Of a stretch of DNA of 64,000 nucleotides, positions 11,210 to 21,965 are shown in pieces. The stretch covers positions 76,158,232 through 76,222,231 of the forward strand of contig JAVIAB010000041.1 in NCBI GenBank assembly GCA_032433765.1, written 5' to 3'. The notes below the pieces were generated by a model. It saw only the letters and a list, made by a program, of their open reading frames with translations, had not been told where the DNA came from and did not search any database. Origin of the DNA: Megaustenia siamemsis (lineage: Eukaryota; Mollusca; Gastropoda; Stylommatophora; Ariophantidae). Both the position numbers and the translations under genes were made by a program. Within the stretch, counting starts at the first letter, position 1, and each line of letters opens with the position of its first letter.

Positions 11210-11740
11210 TTACAAGGAAGGAACACAACAAGACACTGACGTTTCAGCCGGCGGCCTTCTCCAGAATATAGGGACAACAACGACAGCAAACAGTGAGGCA
11301 CAGATACCTATAGCTACATGTCGGATGATAAAGTTAAGGAGAGGTGGACAGAGAGATGAGAGATAGGATGGTGAGATGAAGAAGAGATGTGTTACATGTG
11401 GGGTGGATAAGTGAAGTGTAGAGATATAAAATTGTAAGTAAAGAGAAATGACGAAGAGCTGAAAACTAAAGAGTGAAACTACATTATATATCTAAAAAAA
11501 ATATATTGAAAATGACTTAGCTGGAGTGACTTGGCTATCCTTCGTGAGAGAAACCATCCAAATGAAATATACTGGCAAGTCACATGGGGGAGCAGTCAGG
11601 CGAGACACAGACCAGGGGTTGTAAAATTCGCTAAGCAGTAGGAACAGAGTCTGCGGGGGGGGGGGTGTAGGTGATAAATGGGTAAGAGAAAAACAGGAAG
11701 GGAGAGAGGAGCCGGCTAGACCAATGAGAGGGAACCTTCT
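11210..11740 (-). mobile_element. Penelope-like / hammerhead-associated repeat fragment (tentative)
   Basis: On the minus strand near 11232-11262 there is CTGGAGAAGGCC, then GGCTGAAACGTC. This resembles the hammerhead core pattern (CUGANGA, stem II, GAAAC) and the dispersed 'GAAACGTC' motif at 14.39, 16.55 and 17.33 kb. The rest is AG-rich with no coding match. Assignment rests on one motif. Confidence 0.35.
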
Positions 11741-11969
11741 ACTTACTGCATTAAGATAAAAGACGGCACAAGCAATTCGAAGTTAATTATGATTATATCC
11801 CTTGAGGTAAATCTGACAAATTCCTGAATAAATATGCCATTAACCTTTACAAAACTGTAGCCGCCAAGAAATGTTCCCATTGAATTCACTAGCCTTCACA
11901 TCTAACTGTTATCACAGACAATCACAAATACATCTCTCAAATAATAATAATGTTTTTCTTGCTGCCTAC

Positions 11970-12131
11970 CTGTATCAATATTTGGTCTGGAATAATAGCT
12001 TAATTTGAAACCAGCAAAGTTTCCAACATCATTAGAATGAAAGACTATAGTTAGGTCTGAGCCTGTACTGTCAATACTTCTGCTCTTCTGGCCACACATT
12101 ACCGCTACTTGAAGAGATGCTGTGTTGGGAC
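11970..12131 (-). CDS. CUB domain 4, C-terminal exon (last CUB)
   Basis: A 162-nt exon, phase 1 at both ends (acceptor TTGTTAG|GTCCC, donor GATACAG|GTAGGC). It reads GPNTASLQVAVMCGQ, then SRSIDSTGSDLTIVFHSND and GFKLSYYSRP. This is the back half of a CUB fold: the fourth cysteine (MCG), the strand with STG...VFHS, and the closing GF.L.Y strand. It is one codon longer than the 159-nt equivalents. After this exon the protein runs directly into the membrane helix, so this is the membrane-proximal CUB. Confidence 0.9.
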
Positions 12132-12640
12132 CTAACAAATACCAGAAAAGTAACACTATTACATTTGATAGTTTTTTTTTTTTTTTCAATGAACAAATAT
12201 TCACAATTTCCTTTTCTTAGCATTGACTCGTTAGCGACGAGAGTGCGATGTATCGCAAGTTTACGACAAACTAGCGATGTTTGCGCCTTTTGGCCCGACA
12301 CATCCATCATCGGTATGGGTAGAATTGCTTAACAAATTTTGAACTGTCAGAGGTCACTTTGTCATATCTTTTGACCTTAAACTCCAAGGCCTCTTTAACG
12401 GGTGCACGCAGGGCCTCCTGTTTTCACCGTTTTTTTTTTTTTGGTTTTGTTTTTTTGTTGTTGTCAGGGCAAGACATTGGATCTCGATAACCAGAGACAC
12501 AATCTCAAAGAAACAAGGAATTTATGACATGAATACAGAATATTTTATTAAAATAAAGAAGCGTTACACCTCACCTAACAAAGACGAATGGTAGATTTTT
12601 CCATAGCAAAACGTATATTATCGTTCTATATTTACGAGTC

Positions 12641-12896
12641 AAAAAACGTAAACAGCCCCGTCACGCTAAGTGGCATATAGGGAATATGGTGTTAGTGACC
12701 ATCATTTTTACAGACTTTTCGGCACATTATTGTTGGGGTAATGTGGTCGGTATTACGCACGTGCCGCTTTATTTTCCCAGAAAAAATCCAGTACCCATTT
12801 AAGGCTGGGTGAACCTGAAAGCCGTCGATCAGGATCGTACCCGACCTCTTGACCTCTGTAGTCCAGTTCATTTACCACTGAGCTATCGCGGCTCCC
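12641..12896 (-). mobile_element. tRNA-derived SINE S1, copy 2
   Basis: Same head (GGGAGCCGCGATAGCTCAGT on the minus strand), central domain and end as the 7.4-kb copy, with more substitutions (B-box weakened). No clear target duplication is seen, consistent with greater age. Confidence 0.85.
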
Positions 12897-12899
12897 ATA

Positions 12900-14130
12900 G
12901 TTTAAGAGTAACAGGTTATAAATATATTTTCTACGTAAATAATGTTGTCTAGTAAATACATGTTCTTTTCACAAAATATACACACGCACACACACACACA
13001 CTCACACACACACATATATATATATATCATATATGTGTGTGTATACTCACAAATCAAGGGTTATGGCTGTGGATCGGATTTGTATGAGGTAACAAATGTC
13101 AAATAAATGTAAAAATCGTTTTAAAATGTTGGCATTCATGACCTAAATATACAAAATATGACCTTCTAATGAAAAATAGACCGAAATAAAACATAACTTA
13201 ATTACTCATTTGCTATTAAAAATGACGTTAAAATATCAATTTATAGAATCATTTTTCTCTTCTCTTCATTTGGTCACATCGTTCTTTTTTCTTTATTCAA
13301 ATGATCTGTCAAATTATCTTCTAAGACGTCTACATTGTTTGCCTCGGGCTCTGCTTTCATGTCTTTGTCTTTTTGTTTTGTTTTGACGATCAATTTCTGA
13401 GACATCACACTGACTTTATATTTTTTTCAATTTTCAGACACATTTATTCTCTCTCAGTGTATGCAATCACTCTCATACTAAAGCACTGATGGAATGTTTT
13501 GTCCCTTAAAACAGTGGACCCGCTTGCAAAAGTATTCCTGTTTGAAATCACACTTCAAACAAACTTTCTTGACAGAAATGTTATTAATGTGCGCTGCTGC
13601 TCGGTACGGTGTTTTGGTCAAAGGTCTCTTTTAAGTTTGTACTTTACACGTTTATCCTGAAGTTCGATTAATCAGATAAAAGTGGTCTTTAATTATCCCT
13701 TCAAATATTTATTTTTGAATTACGAGATCTGAGTTATGGACACGTTGTATTTATGCAGGCAAGTTTAAGTGTTTCTTAGTAAATAAATTACAAAGCCAAA
13801 TTTTTCCGTTTAATAAAGGGTTATCTAAATGAAAGTTTTATTGCACTTAAAATTATGACAAATATGATCAAATATAACCAACATTGCATTTATGCTCCTT
13901 ATTTGGTCAAAATATTAATTTAAATGAGCAATAAAAACGGTGTCAGTGTTCAGAATAGCATGGGATGTGTTGAAATTAACTTCGGTTTCAAAAATACATG
14001 TCGGGAAAACATTTTATAAAAACAGTGTAAAACATCCGCAAAAACATTTTATTTCCTGAATTAACAGTTTCAAATAATACTTTTTTTTAAAATTTAATTT
14101 CAAATTAACCATAAAAATATAATTTAAAAA
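12900..14130. other. Intronic DNA with a CA/TA microsatellite
   Basis: About 1.2 kb of AT-rich sequence between the S1 SINE and the CUB exon at 14140. It holds a short (CA)n(TA)n at 12980-13040 and nothing else I can support on either strand. Confidence 0.5.
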
Positions 14131-14139
14131 TAATTGTAC

Positions 14140-14267
14140 CGTCATAGATCTTCAAATAGTCATTAGTGCACAAGGGCTCATCTCCTTCCAGAGAGAAGCT
14201 TGAAAATATCAATGAAACTACAGTGGATTCAGAACCTGATGTGATGTACCACTGGCAGTCGGTATTT
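14140..14267 (-). CDS. CUB domain 4, middle exon
   Basis: A 128-nt exon, phase 2 to 1 (acceptor TTTCAG|A, donor GACG|GTACAA). It encodes NTDCQWYITSGSEST, then IFSSFSLEGDEPLC and NDYLKIYDG. The second cysteine with 'C.W.I', the F.LE strand, the third cysteine and the acidic D-Y-L...Y-D-G loop are textbook CUB features. The acidic residues are in the positions that bind calcium in calcium-binding CUB domains; calcium binding here is inference. Confidence 0.93.
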
Positions 14268-14319
14268 CTGAAACAAGATTGCACTTCATTTTAGAAATTT
14301 ATTGACTGGTTTATAAATT

Positions 14320-14670
14320 AAAAGTGGTCAAGGCAAAGAAATGTAGAAAAATGCGGAGCTGCAGTAACACTGATTGTATAGGAGACGTTTCGGCTCAATA
14401 ACCCTTCAGAAGGAACAATAATCAGCCCACACACATATATGTAAGTAAATAAAGTTAGCCCTACATAGCTAACTAATAATGAATTACCGAAAACAAAATA
14501 TTGTCTAACTAGAATAAGAAATAAAGACAATCTTTATTTTTTAGGCATTTTTATTTTTATTGCTCGTTCTAGTTAAAACTTATTTTGTTTTCGATATTTC
14601 ATTTTAACAGTTAGCTATGTAGGGCTACAATTATTTACTTATATATTTGTGTGTGAGTTGTTTAATATTT
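14320..14670. repeat. Foldback (inverted) repeat with hammerhead-like end
   Basis: The left arm contains ACATAGCTAACTAATAATGA and the right arm its approximate inverse (AGTTAGCTATGTAGG). The left end carries the complement of 'GAGCCGAAACGTC'. It is related to the better preserved foldback at 16470-17475 but degraded. Confidence 0.6.
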
Positions 14671-14679
14671 TTACTTATT

Positions 14680-15325
14680 CAAAGGCCTCGATATCACTGC
14701 TAACGAATGAAAATCCATAATTGCTATACTGTTGTGCCAGTGGAATCATCCGAATGAACATCTCATTGAATATCCAAACAAAGAAAGGCAGTTGCAGTTC
14801 CATCATAGCAAAACAGTACACGTCGAAAGACATAAGACGTTATGGTTAGTCGAAGGCCCTGGCATCACTGCAAACGAATTAAAATCAATATTTGCTCAAA
14901 CGCTCGTGGCAGGAGAGTCATCGGAATTAAAATCAATAATTGTTCAAACGCTCGTGCCAGTGGGGTCATCGGAATTAAAATTCATCACATTAAAGGATCT
15001 AAACAAATAAAGGTAGCTGCAGTCCCCATCATAGCAGCTACAGCACACACCAATAGACATAAGATGTATTATCACCGAAAGTGAACGCAGCTGAACTGTC
15101 CTTCGTCATACGGTATCATTCATCGCAACAAATATGAATATAGAACACCATCCGGATGAAATACGCAGCTCACGGTGTGCACAGAGCACTAAACTCAGTA
15201 GCTCCTGCAGCAAGCCGGACTTGGAATATGAGACTGCCGGACTGCAACAAGGAACACTTTTCAGACTCAGCCTCAACGGTTTCTTGCCGCCTTTAGGGCC
15301 ATATTTACCGGAAGTCGGGGTTATT
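14680..15325 (+). repeat. Interspersed repeat R1, copy B, with internal triplication
   Basis: Begins near GGCCTCGATATCACTGC and ends near TTACCGGAAGTCGG. It matches R1 copy C (33655-34080) in the same orientation. A roughly 48-bp internal piece containing ATTAAAATCAATAATTG and GCTCGTGCCAGTGG is present three times (14870-14995). Short plus-strand ORFs in this stretch are not conserved between R1 copies. Confidence 0.8.
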
Positions 15326-15333
15326 TAATGTTC

Positions 15334-15593
15334 TTAAAAAAAAAAAGTCAAGTACCCCCGTCACGCCAAGTTGCATATAGGGAATATGGTGTTAGTGACC
15401 ATAATTTTTACAGACTTTCGGCACATGATTTTTGGGGTAATGTGGTCGGTATTACACCCGTGCCGCTTTACTTTCCCAGAAAAAAATCCGGTACCCAAAA
15501 AGGCTGGCGAAATGGAAGTCGTCAGTTGGGATCGAACCCTACCTCTTGTCCTTTGTAGTCCTGTTCACTAACCACTGAGCTATCGCGGCTCCC
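15334..15593 (-). mobile_element. tRNA-derived SINE S1, copy 3
   Basis: Complete head with A- and B-box regions, central domain and an A-rich 3' end (A11 run at 15336-15346). It has a perfect 11-bp target duplication, ATTTAATGTTC (15323-15333 and 15594-15604). Confidence 0.92.
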
Positions 15594-15690
15594 ATTTAAT
15601 GTTCCTGCTTAGGCTTATTGAGCTGGAACGTTCAATTTTGTGTCGTCCATTAATTACATAAAGCTTTAGCAATACCATTTTTTGTTCATG
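15594..15690 (+). repeat. Fragment of the hammerhead-like/foldback repeat
   Basis: TTCCTGCTTAGGCTTATTGAG, read across 15601-15622, matches TTCCTGCTGAAGGCCTATTG at 17302-17321 with a mutated core. The following 'tgtgtcgtc...taaagctttagcaatacc' also matches the arm at 17340-17385. Confidence 0.55.
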
Positions 15691-15952
15691 TTTCACTTAA
15701 ACAATGTGTTTATTATTTGTAAATGAACAACTCACTGCCACATTCTAAATTATAACATATTCTATAACATGTGCTTGTTAATGCGACATGTCATCTAGTT
15801 CTACATCATAACAAATCGTGACTGTTGTGTTTATAAATTAGACATTCGGATGTTATCAATGATAGCTACAATGGTGACACCGTTCATTAACTTTGCTTAC
15901 AGAGGTAAGTTATAAATTTAATTTAGTTATAGAAATGACGTAATGCTCTTAC

Positions 15953-16034
15953 CTCTGATATGAATAGGGATGGCTAGGTGAACTCAGGGTATTCAAATGT
16001 TCGCTGGCCAATAGAGTGACATTTGTACACGGAG
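15953..16034 (-). CDS. CUB domain 4, first exon
   Basis: An 82-nt exon, phase 1 to 2 (acceptor TTGCAG|CTCCG, donor CAGAG|GTAAGA). It reads APCTNVTLLASEHLNTLSSP then SHPYSYQR: the first CUB cysteine and the 'SP.(Y/H)P..Y' turn that precedes the second cysteine. NVT is a glycosylation sequon. The tyrosine of the usual 'PGYP' turn is His here. Confidence 0.87.
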
Positions 16035-16469
16035 CTGCAACGTATGTAAAATATTCAATGTCTGTTCTGTTAATATTTATGTTTTCTGCCTTTTTATATG
16101 AGCAGTTTTGTAATAAAGTTACATTTGGACACACTGGGGATTGCATACGGTTGTTAACTTTAGAACGTTAGAGTGATTCGTTAGGTATAACAGTAAGGCA
16201 AACTGAGGTTACTATTGTGAAGGAAGACACTAGCGAATAATGTAAGTGCATTCTGCAGAAAATGTTAAATAAAGTATAGTGTATGTAGGGAGAAGTTAAT
16301 GAGAGGTCATTACAACCAGCTCAGGCCAAAACAGCATTTCAGAAAATGAAAACATATTACTCAACAAGTCTATATCAACAGAAGTGAGAAAGAGAGCTCA
16401 TCTGTGTTATATACAGCCAGTTCTGACCTATGGAAGCGAATCATCGACAGTAAACAAACAAATGAAATG

Positions 16470-17033
16470 AGGGAAAATTGAAAAAAATAGAAAAAAAGGT
16501 ATGGTAAAAGCTTTACGTGGTTAGTAGACGACACAGATTTGAACGACGTTTCGGCTCAATAGGCCTTCAGCAGGAACAGACAAACAACACACACAGATAT
16601 GTAAGTAAATATAACTAATCCTACATAGTTAACTAGTAATGAAACATCCAAAACAAAATAATCGAAAAATGTTAAAGAAAAGCAAATTGACTTCCCTTAT
16701 GCTGTGGATGCTGCTCAGGATGTGAAAAGGGCGTGTAACGCGGGTCTGGCTGTAATATACCCTCTGGACAGGGGTGGAGGGTACTAACAATACACGAGTA
16801 GGGGGAACGCTGTCTAGGTTACGACGGCTAGCAAGGACGCCGACAATGCCTGGAAGTATCTAAGGGCCCATAAATACATGTATACACACACTCACAGATG
16901 CGTGCATCGATGCGTGTATACATATGTGCACGTACAAGTAGACGTGCACATACTAATACGCATCAACACACATATATACATGCATACACAAACATATATG
17001 TGCATACACGCAAAAATACACATACATGAGTAT

Positions 17034-17125
<92 letters not shown>

Positions 17126-17475
17126 CAATACACGTACATATGAACACATACATGCATGTACATACGTCCACGGCATAAGGGATGTCAATTTGCTTTTCTT
17201 TAACATTTTTCGATTATTTTGTTTTGGATATTTCATTACTAGTTAGCAATGTAGGATTAGTTATATTTACTTACATATCTGTGTGTGTTGTTGTTTGTCT
17301 GTTCCTGCTGAAGGCCTATTGAGCCGAAACGTCGTTCAAATCTGTGTCGTCTACTAACCACGTAAAGCTTTTACCATACCTTTTTTTCCATTTTTTTTCA
17401 ATTTTCCCTCACAATTCAGGTTTACTGCAGCCTCGCATTTTTATGCATTCATTTGTATTTTTTTGCCTTAACCCC
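16470..17475. mobile_element. 1-kb foldback element with 11-bp target duplication (Penelope-like candidate)
   Basis: Nearly perfect inverted arms of about 235 bp (16470-16705 and 17174-17411) enclose a spacer that ends in long CA and TA runs. The exact 11-bp duplication CAAATGAAATG lies at 16459-16469 and 17476-17486 inside a LINE ORF, which defines the insertion. Each arm carries a hammerhead-like core next to GAAACGTC. Inverted arms, variable-length target duplication and hammerhead motifs are features reported for Penelope-like elements. There is no coding sequence, so it would be non-autonomous. Confidence 0.65.
17040..17122. repeat. (TA)n microsatellite
   Basis: Long TA run flanked by CA-rich sequence in the spacer of the foldback element. 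Open frames of IYIY on both strands here are spurious. Confidence 0.95.
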
Positions 17476-17925
17476 CAAATGAAATGGCCATTAGAGGCCA
17501 TAGAGATATGATTTCTCAGCAGAATGTTGAAAGTTCCATCGAAGCTAAAGAAACCAATAAGAACATTCTCAAAGAGGCCAACACAAAAAGGGAGCTCCTA
17601 AAAAACATCAGAATTAAAAAATCATAATTTGTAGGGCACATCAGGAAAAGAGGGATTTTGGAATACCTGGTTACAACTGGCAAAATACAGGGAAAGAGAG
17701 ATCGCGGACGACAATTAGAGAAGATGCTAGATAGCTTGGTATAATGCATGGCAGAGATTTAAAAATTTAATTGATACGATGCACCGTGGATAAAAGATTG
17801 TGGAAGGACATGATCATCTACGCTAAATGGTATGGCACATGATAATGATGATAAGCAGTAAGTTTGCAAAACTTGACCTGGGTTGAAAGACTGTGCGGAG
17901 GGGGCAGTAGAATAAAGGGCACTTT

Positions 17926-17984
17926 GGAATGTCACACTGGATATGTCACACTGGATATGTCACAATGGATATGTCACAGTAAAG
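17926..17984. repeat. 14-bp satellite, 5' block (about 4 units)
   Basis: Units of ATATGTCACACTGG with single changes. The same unit forms the block at 18500-18622 on the far side of a LINE fragment. Confidence 0.85.
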
Positions 17985-18500
17985 CACTATCTCCATATTC
18001 AGTGCCCAGGCAGAGTAGGCAAAGTGAAATGAGGAAGAAAGCACCAATGTTTAAACTTGGCACATAGAACGTCAGGACCAAGTGCCCTGGACTTGCTAAA
18101 GCAAACACACTGAAAGAAGGGCAAATTAGAACAACTTCCCTCATAGATAAAGAACTAAATAGGCTACATGTTGATATTGCTGCCCTACAAGAAACAAGAC
18201 TAGTCGAATTGGTAGGGCAGCTACGACCTTTGGCAAACTCGCAAAGAGGGGGGGGGGGGCTGGAGCAACATGAGACTAACACTTAAGACTAAACTCTTGG
18301 TATATCAGACTTGTGTGCTTAGCACACCATTGTATGGATCTGAAGCCTGGACAACATACTCAGCCGGGAGGGAAGACTAAATGTCTTCCACGTGCGATGT
18401 CTCCGCAGAATAATGCACATCAGGTGGCAGGACAGAATAGCCAACTTGGCTGTGCTGCAACGTGCTAGGACCCCGGCAGTCATGTCGAAAAGGGCCATAC
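17985..18500 (+). mobile_element. LINE fragment with internal deletion (endonuclease start fused to RT end)
   Basis: At 18050-18240 the frames read NVRTKCPGLAKANTL, then IDKELNRLHVDIAALQETRL: the start of an EEP-type endonuclease (NVRT..., QETR). After a G-run at 18248 the sequence jumps to MRLTLKTKLLVYQTCVLST, PLYGSEAWTTYSAG and CLRRIMHIRWQDRIANLAV, which is the region after the RT domain. About 2 kb of endonuclease and RT coding is missing. Confidence 0.75.
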
Positions 18501-18622
18501 ATATGTCACACTGGATATGTCACATTGGATATGTCACACTGGATATGTCACATTGGATATGTCACACTGGATATGTCACACTGGATATGTCACCCTGGAT
18601 ATGTCACCCTGATATGTCACAT
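18500..18622. repeat. 14-bp satellite, 3' block (about 8-9 units)
   Basis: Repeats of ATATGTCACACTGG and ATATGTCACATTGG, continuing the block at 17926-17984 across the LINE fragment. Confidence 0.9.
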
Positions 18623-18629
18623 TAGCAGT

Positions 18630-19530
18630 AAGATGACATCTGTTTACATTCCTCGTTTAGTGATCAGTTTAATTTGAGTTCATATTTATTTACGCAACAT
18701 GCACACTTCTACTTCTTTTGCTGCTTTCACGTGATAAATATTTCCTTTCATTATCTGCCCTTGAAAGGATGTAAGACATGGGTGTGTATTGTCAATAATT
18801 TATGGTAAATCTTGCGGCCTACTACATCCCTCTGTGTGCATGGCGGTTTTCAGTACCAGGTTGTTTTCTGTCCACAATCTCTAATTGCTTAGTCAGACTG
18901 GATAGTCTGTTCCGTGAGGCACCACTGAGAGGTTTCATATCGCCTAATTCAAATCATATATCGACCGATGCATGCTGGGGGTAGATTTCAGCCCAGATGC
19001 TGAGAGAGATCTTCAATACATATAATTTCTTTTTTTTGGGTCAGTATCTTATGCATTCAATGAAGTTTTAACTATTCAACTTTTCAATTAACTACTGTCT
19101 CTCAGTTGCTAAACTACTCTGATTAAAGGCGAACTGTTCTCTTTGTGTTTCATCTGTAATTTACATGTACATAGTTTAGTCTCCGATTAAAGTAACATAC
19201 CCTACTGTCTTGCGCAGAGACAGAGAGACAGAGTTAGACATAATTAGAGAGTATTGATAACGTATGGCATGAAGATTAGAGATGGAAAGAGACAAAACAC
19301 GTTACATGAAAAAGAGAAGATGCAAATATGAAAATGTAGCAAAGACACAACGCCACTATCAACATCAAACACAACTGCTATTTATGTGTTACGTGGGTAC
19401 CATTTCAGAATAGGACTATTTAGTCATGGCAAAGGATATGTCCTCTCTTGAGTGATTTACTATAGCACATTCATCTATCTAAGGATATATAAAGCCTATG
19501 ATTATATTTCGAAGATCACTAAATATATAT
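18630..19530. other. No recognisable feature
   Basis: About 900 bp of intron between two tandem arrays. I see no coding match, SINE boxes or repeat unit on either strand. Confidence 0.5.
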
Positions 19531-19544
19531 TTGTAGCCATCCTG

Positions 19545-20260
19545 AAGACGTTAGGCGCATCTATCCCCAAGACGTCAGGGGCATTGTTTGCCACGACTAC
19601 TGCACTATTAGGCGCATCCACCCCCAAGACGTCAGGGGCATTGTTTGCCACGACTACTGCACTATTAGGCGCATCCACCCCCAAGACGTCAGGGGCATTG
19701 TTTGCCACGACTACTGCACTATTAGACGCATCCACCCCCAAGACGTCAGGGGCATTGTTTGCCACGACTACTGCACTATTAGGCGCATCCACCCCCAAGA
19801 CGGCAAAGGCATTGTTTGCCACGACTACTGCACTATTAGGCGCATCCACCCCCAAGACGGCATGGGCATTGTTTGCCACGACTACTGCACTATTAGGCGC
19901 ATCCACCCCCAAGACGGCATGGGCATTGTTTGCCACGACTACTGCACTATTAGGCGCATCCACCCCCAAGACGGCAAAGGCATTGTTTGCCACGACTACT
20001 GCACTATTAGGCGCATCCACCCCCAAGACGGCATGGGCATTGTTTGCCACGACTACTGCACTATTAGGCGCATCCACCCCCAACACGGCAAACATTTTCC
20101 ACGACTACTGCACTATTAGGCGCATCCAGTAAAAGACGGCAAAGGCATTGTTTGCAACGACTACTGCACTATTAGGCGCATCCACCCCAAGACGGCATGG
20201 GCATTGTTTGACACCCACTAAACACTATTAAGATAATCCACCCCCAAGACGGAATTCAAG
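19545..20260. repeat. 57-bp minisatellite, about 12 copies
   Basis: The unit contains GGCATTGTTTGCCACGACTA, CTGCACTATTAGGCGCATCC and ACCCCCAAGACG. Because 57 is a multiple of three, a 226-codon plus-strand frame and a 197-codon minus-strand frame stay open by arithmetic. Variants (gacgtcagg, gacggcaaa, gacggcatg) are arranged in runs. Copies decay after 20200. Confidence 0.93.
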
Positions 20261-20429
20261 TATTTAGGCACAATACTTCACAGAAGATGGCAACCACAGT
20301 GAAATTGGCATGAGAATTGTTTGCAAATGCTGTCACTACCAGCGCATCACCCCAAGACGGCAAACATTGTATGCCAGCTAAACTAATGCAATATCTAACC
20401 GCTTTGTGCTCAAAGTCCACATGGATTAC

Positions 20430-21812
20430 TAAATCCCATTAAGAAAGACTTCCGGTGTGTGATGCTGTGCTGGTAACACAACACAAGAAGAGATGGAATC
20501 AAATGAAAAATATAAGTGTATGTCAACCCTGCCCGTAGTATAGAAAACAACAGCGTTCTTGGTTTTTCCAACCTGGTCAGAATGAATTGTGATCACCATT
20601 AAGGCGTTATTCTCGAGAATGCATGGAAAAAGACCAAGAGGAAGACCCCAGAAGATATAGATGCAAAGAGACATGTAACAACAAAGGAAAATACTAATTC
20701 AACAATTCGAGCAGCTCAAGAACGACAAATGATATAAACAACGACACTAGGATCAGTGAGAATGAGAATACAAAAAGCAAATGCTGACAGACCAGCTTTC
20801 ATCATTGTTAAGACATCCAAACATTTCTATGCCAGCTAAACAACAAATGATATAAACAACATTCTTTACCAATCAGTGCTATAAAAGTCAAACATGGACC
20901 TTTCTAAATCCCATTTAAGAAAGATCAATACACGTGATATGCGATGCTTGAGAGCAGCTCAGAACGACAAATGATATAAACCATGACACCATTAGAATCA
21001 TGAAAGAGAAAAGAAGAATATGGATAGATGCAGTGACAGAGACATGTAACAACAAAGAATCCTTTCAGACAATTCGAGCAGCTCAAGAACGACAAATGAT
21101 ATAACCATGAGAATTTAGGATCAGTGAAAGAGAAAAGAAGAAGATGGATAGATGCAGTGACAGAGACATGTAACAACAAAGGAAAATCACTAATTCAGAC
21201 AATTCGAGCAGCTCAAGAACGACAAATGATATAAACAACGACACCTTTTAGGTATCAGTGAAAGAGAAAAGAAGAAGATGGATAGATGCAGTGACAGAGA
21301 CATGTAACAACAAAGGAAAATCACTAATTCAGACAATTCGAGCAGCTCAAGAACGACAAATGATATAAACAACGACACCTTTTAGGTATCAGAGAAAGAG
21401 AAAAGAAGAAGATGGATAGATGCAGTGACAGAGACATGTAACAACAAAGGAAAATCACTAATTCAGACAATTCGAGCAGCACAAGAACAACAAATGATAT
21501 AAACCATGACACCTTTTAGGTATCAGTGAAAAGAGAAAAGAAGAAGATGGATAGATGCAGTGACAGAGACATGTAACAACAAAGGAAAATCACTAATTCA
21601 GACAGTTCGAGCAGCTCAAGAACGACAAATGATATAAACCATGACACCTTTTAGGTATCAGTGAAAAGAGAAAAGAAGAAGATGGATAGATGCAGTGACA
21701 GAGACATGTAACAACAAAGGAAAATCACTAATTCAGACAGTTCGAGCAGCTCAAGAACGACAAATGATATAAACCATGACACCTTTTAGGTATCAGTGAA
21801 AGAGAAAAGAAG
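20430..21812 (+). repeat. 134-bp satellite derived from a LINE 3' tail, about 8 copies
   Basis: The spacing of CATGTAACAACAAAG is 134-135 bp (21167, 21301, 21435, 21570 and on). Each unit translates on the plus strand to a LINE-tail-like string (KRRRWIDAVTET, then TIRAAQERQMI). The 20600-20700 segment carries HGKRPRGRPQKI, the expected upstream part of such a tail. The array therefore appears to be a tandemly amplified LINE end. Confidence 0.8.
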
Positions 21813-21814
21813 AA

Positions 21815-21965
21815 GATGAAGATTGCTTTCGCTATTCTGATTCTAATTTCCGTCTTAGTCTCATCCTCCAGATCTGTCCTGCTTCCAAGATGTACGAAGT
21901 TGTCTTCCATTTCCGTCAAGGTATATTTGTTCTCCTGTACCAATTTGATTTTTAGGGGCAAACGT
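21815..21965 (-). mobile_element. LINE RT C-terminal fragment
   Basis: The minus strand reads LTEMEDNFVHLGSRTDLEDE, then EIRIRIAKAI. This matches the 'Y/HLGS.(V/T)....EI..RI..A' motif after LINE RT domains. It directly abuts the 134-bp array. Confidence 0.6.

Larger units (their letters stand above)
16290..17860 (+). mobile_element. LINE family B C-terminal fragment, interrupted by a 1-kb insertion
   Basis: Upstream of 16469 the frame gives degenerate 'AF(R/Q)K.KH', ISTEVRK-like and SDLWKRIIDSKQ motifs. Downstream of 17476 it resumes with EAKETNKNILKEANTKREL, GHIRKRGILEYLVTTGKI and GKRDRGRQLEKMLDSL. The two halves are one LINE split by the element at 16470-17475. Stops and frameshifts are present throughout. 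Confidence 0.75.

Noticed and set aside
16878..17246. Overlapping ORFs of 66-122 codons rich in Ile/Tyr or Cys/Val
   Set aside because: Translation of CA/TA microsatellite in the spacer of the foldback element.
19452..20132. 226-codon ORF with 19-residue repeats as a repetitive secreted protein
   Set aside because: The 57-bp tandem repeat keeps frames open on both strands by length alone. No start context, signal peptide or splice evidence supports it.
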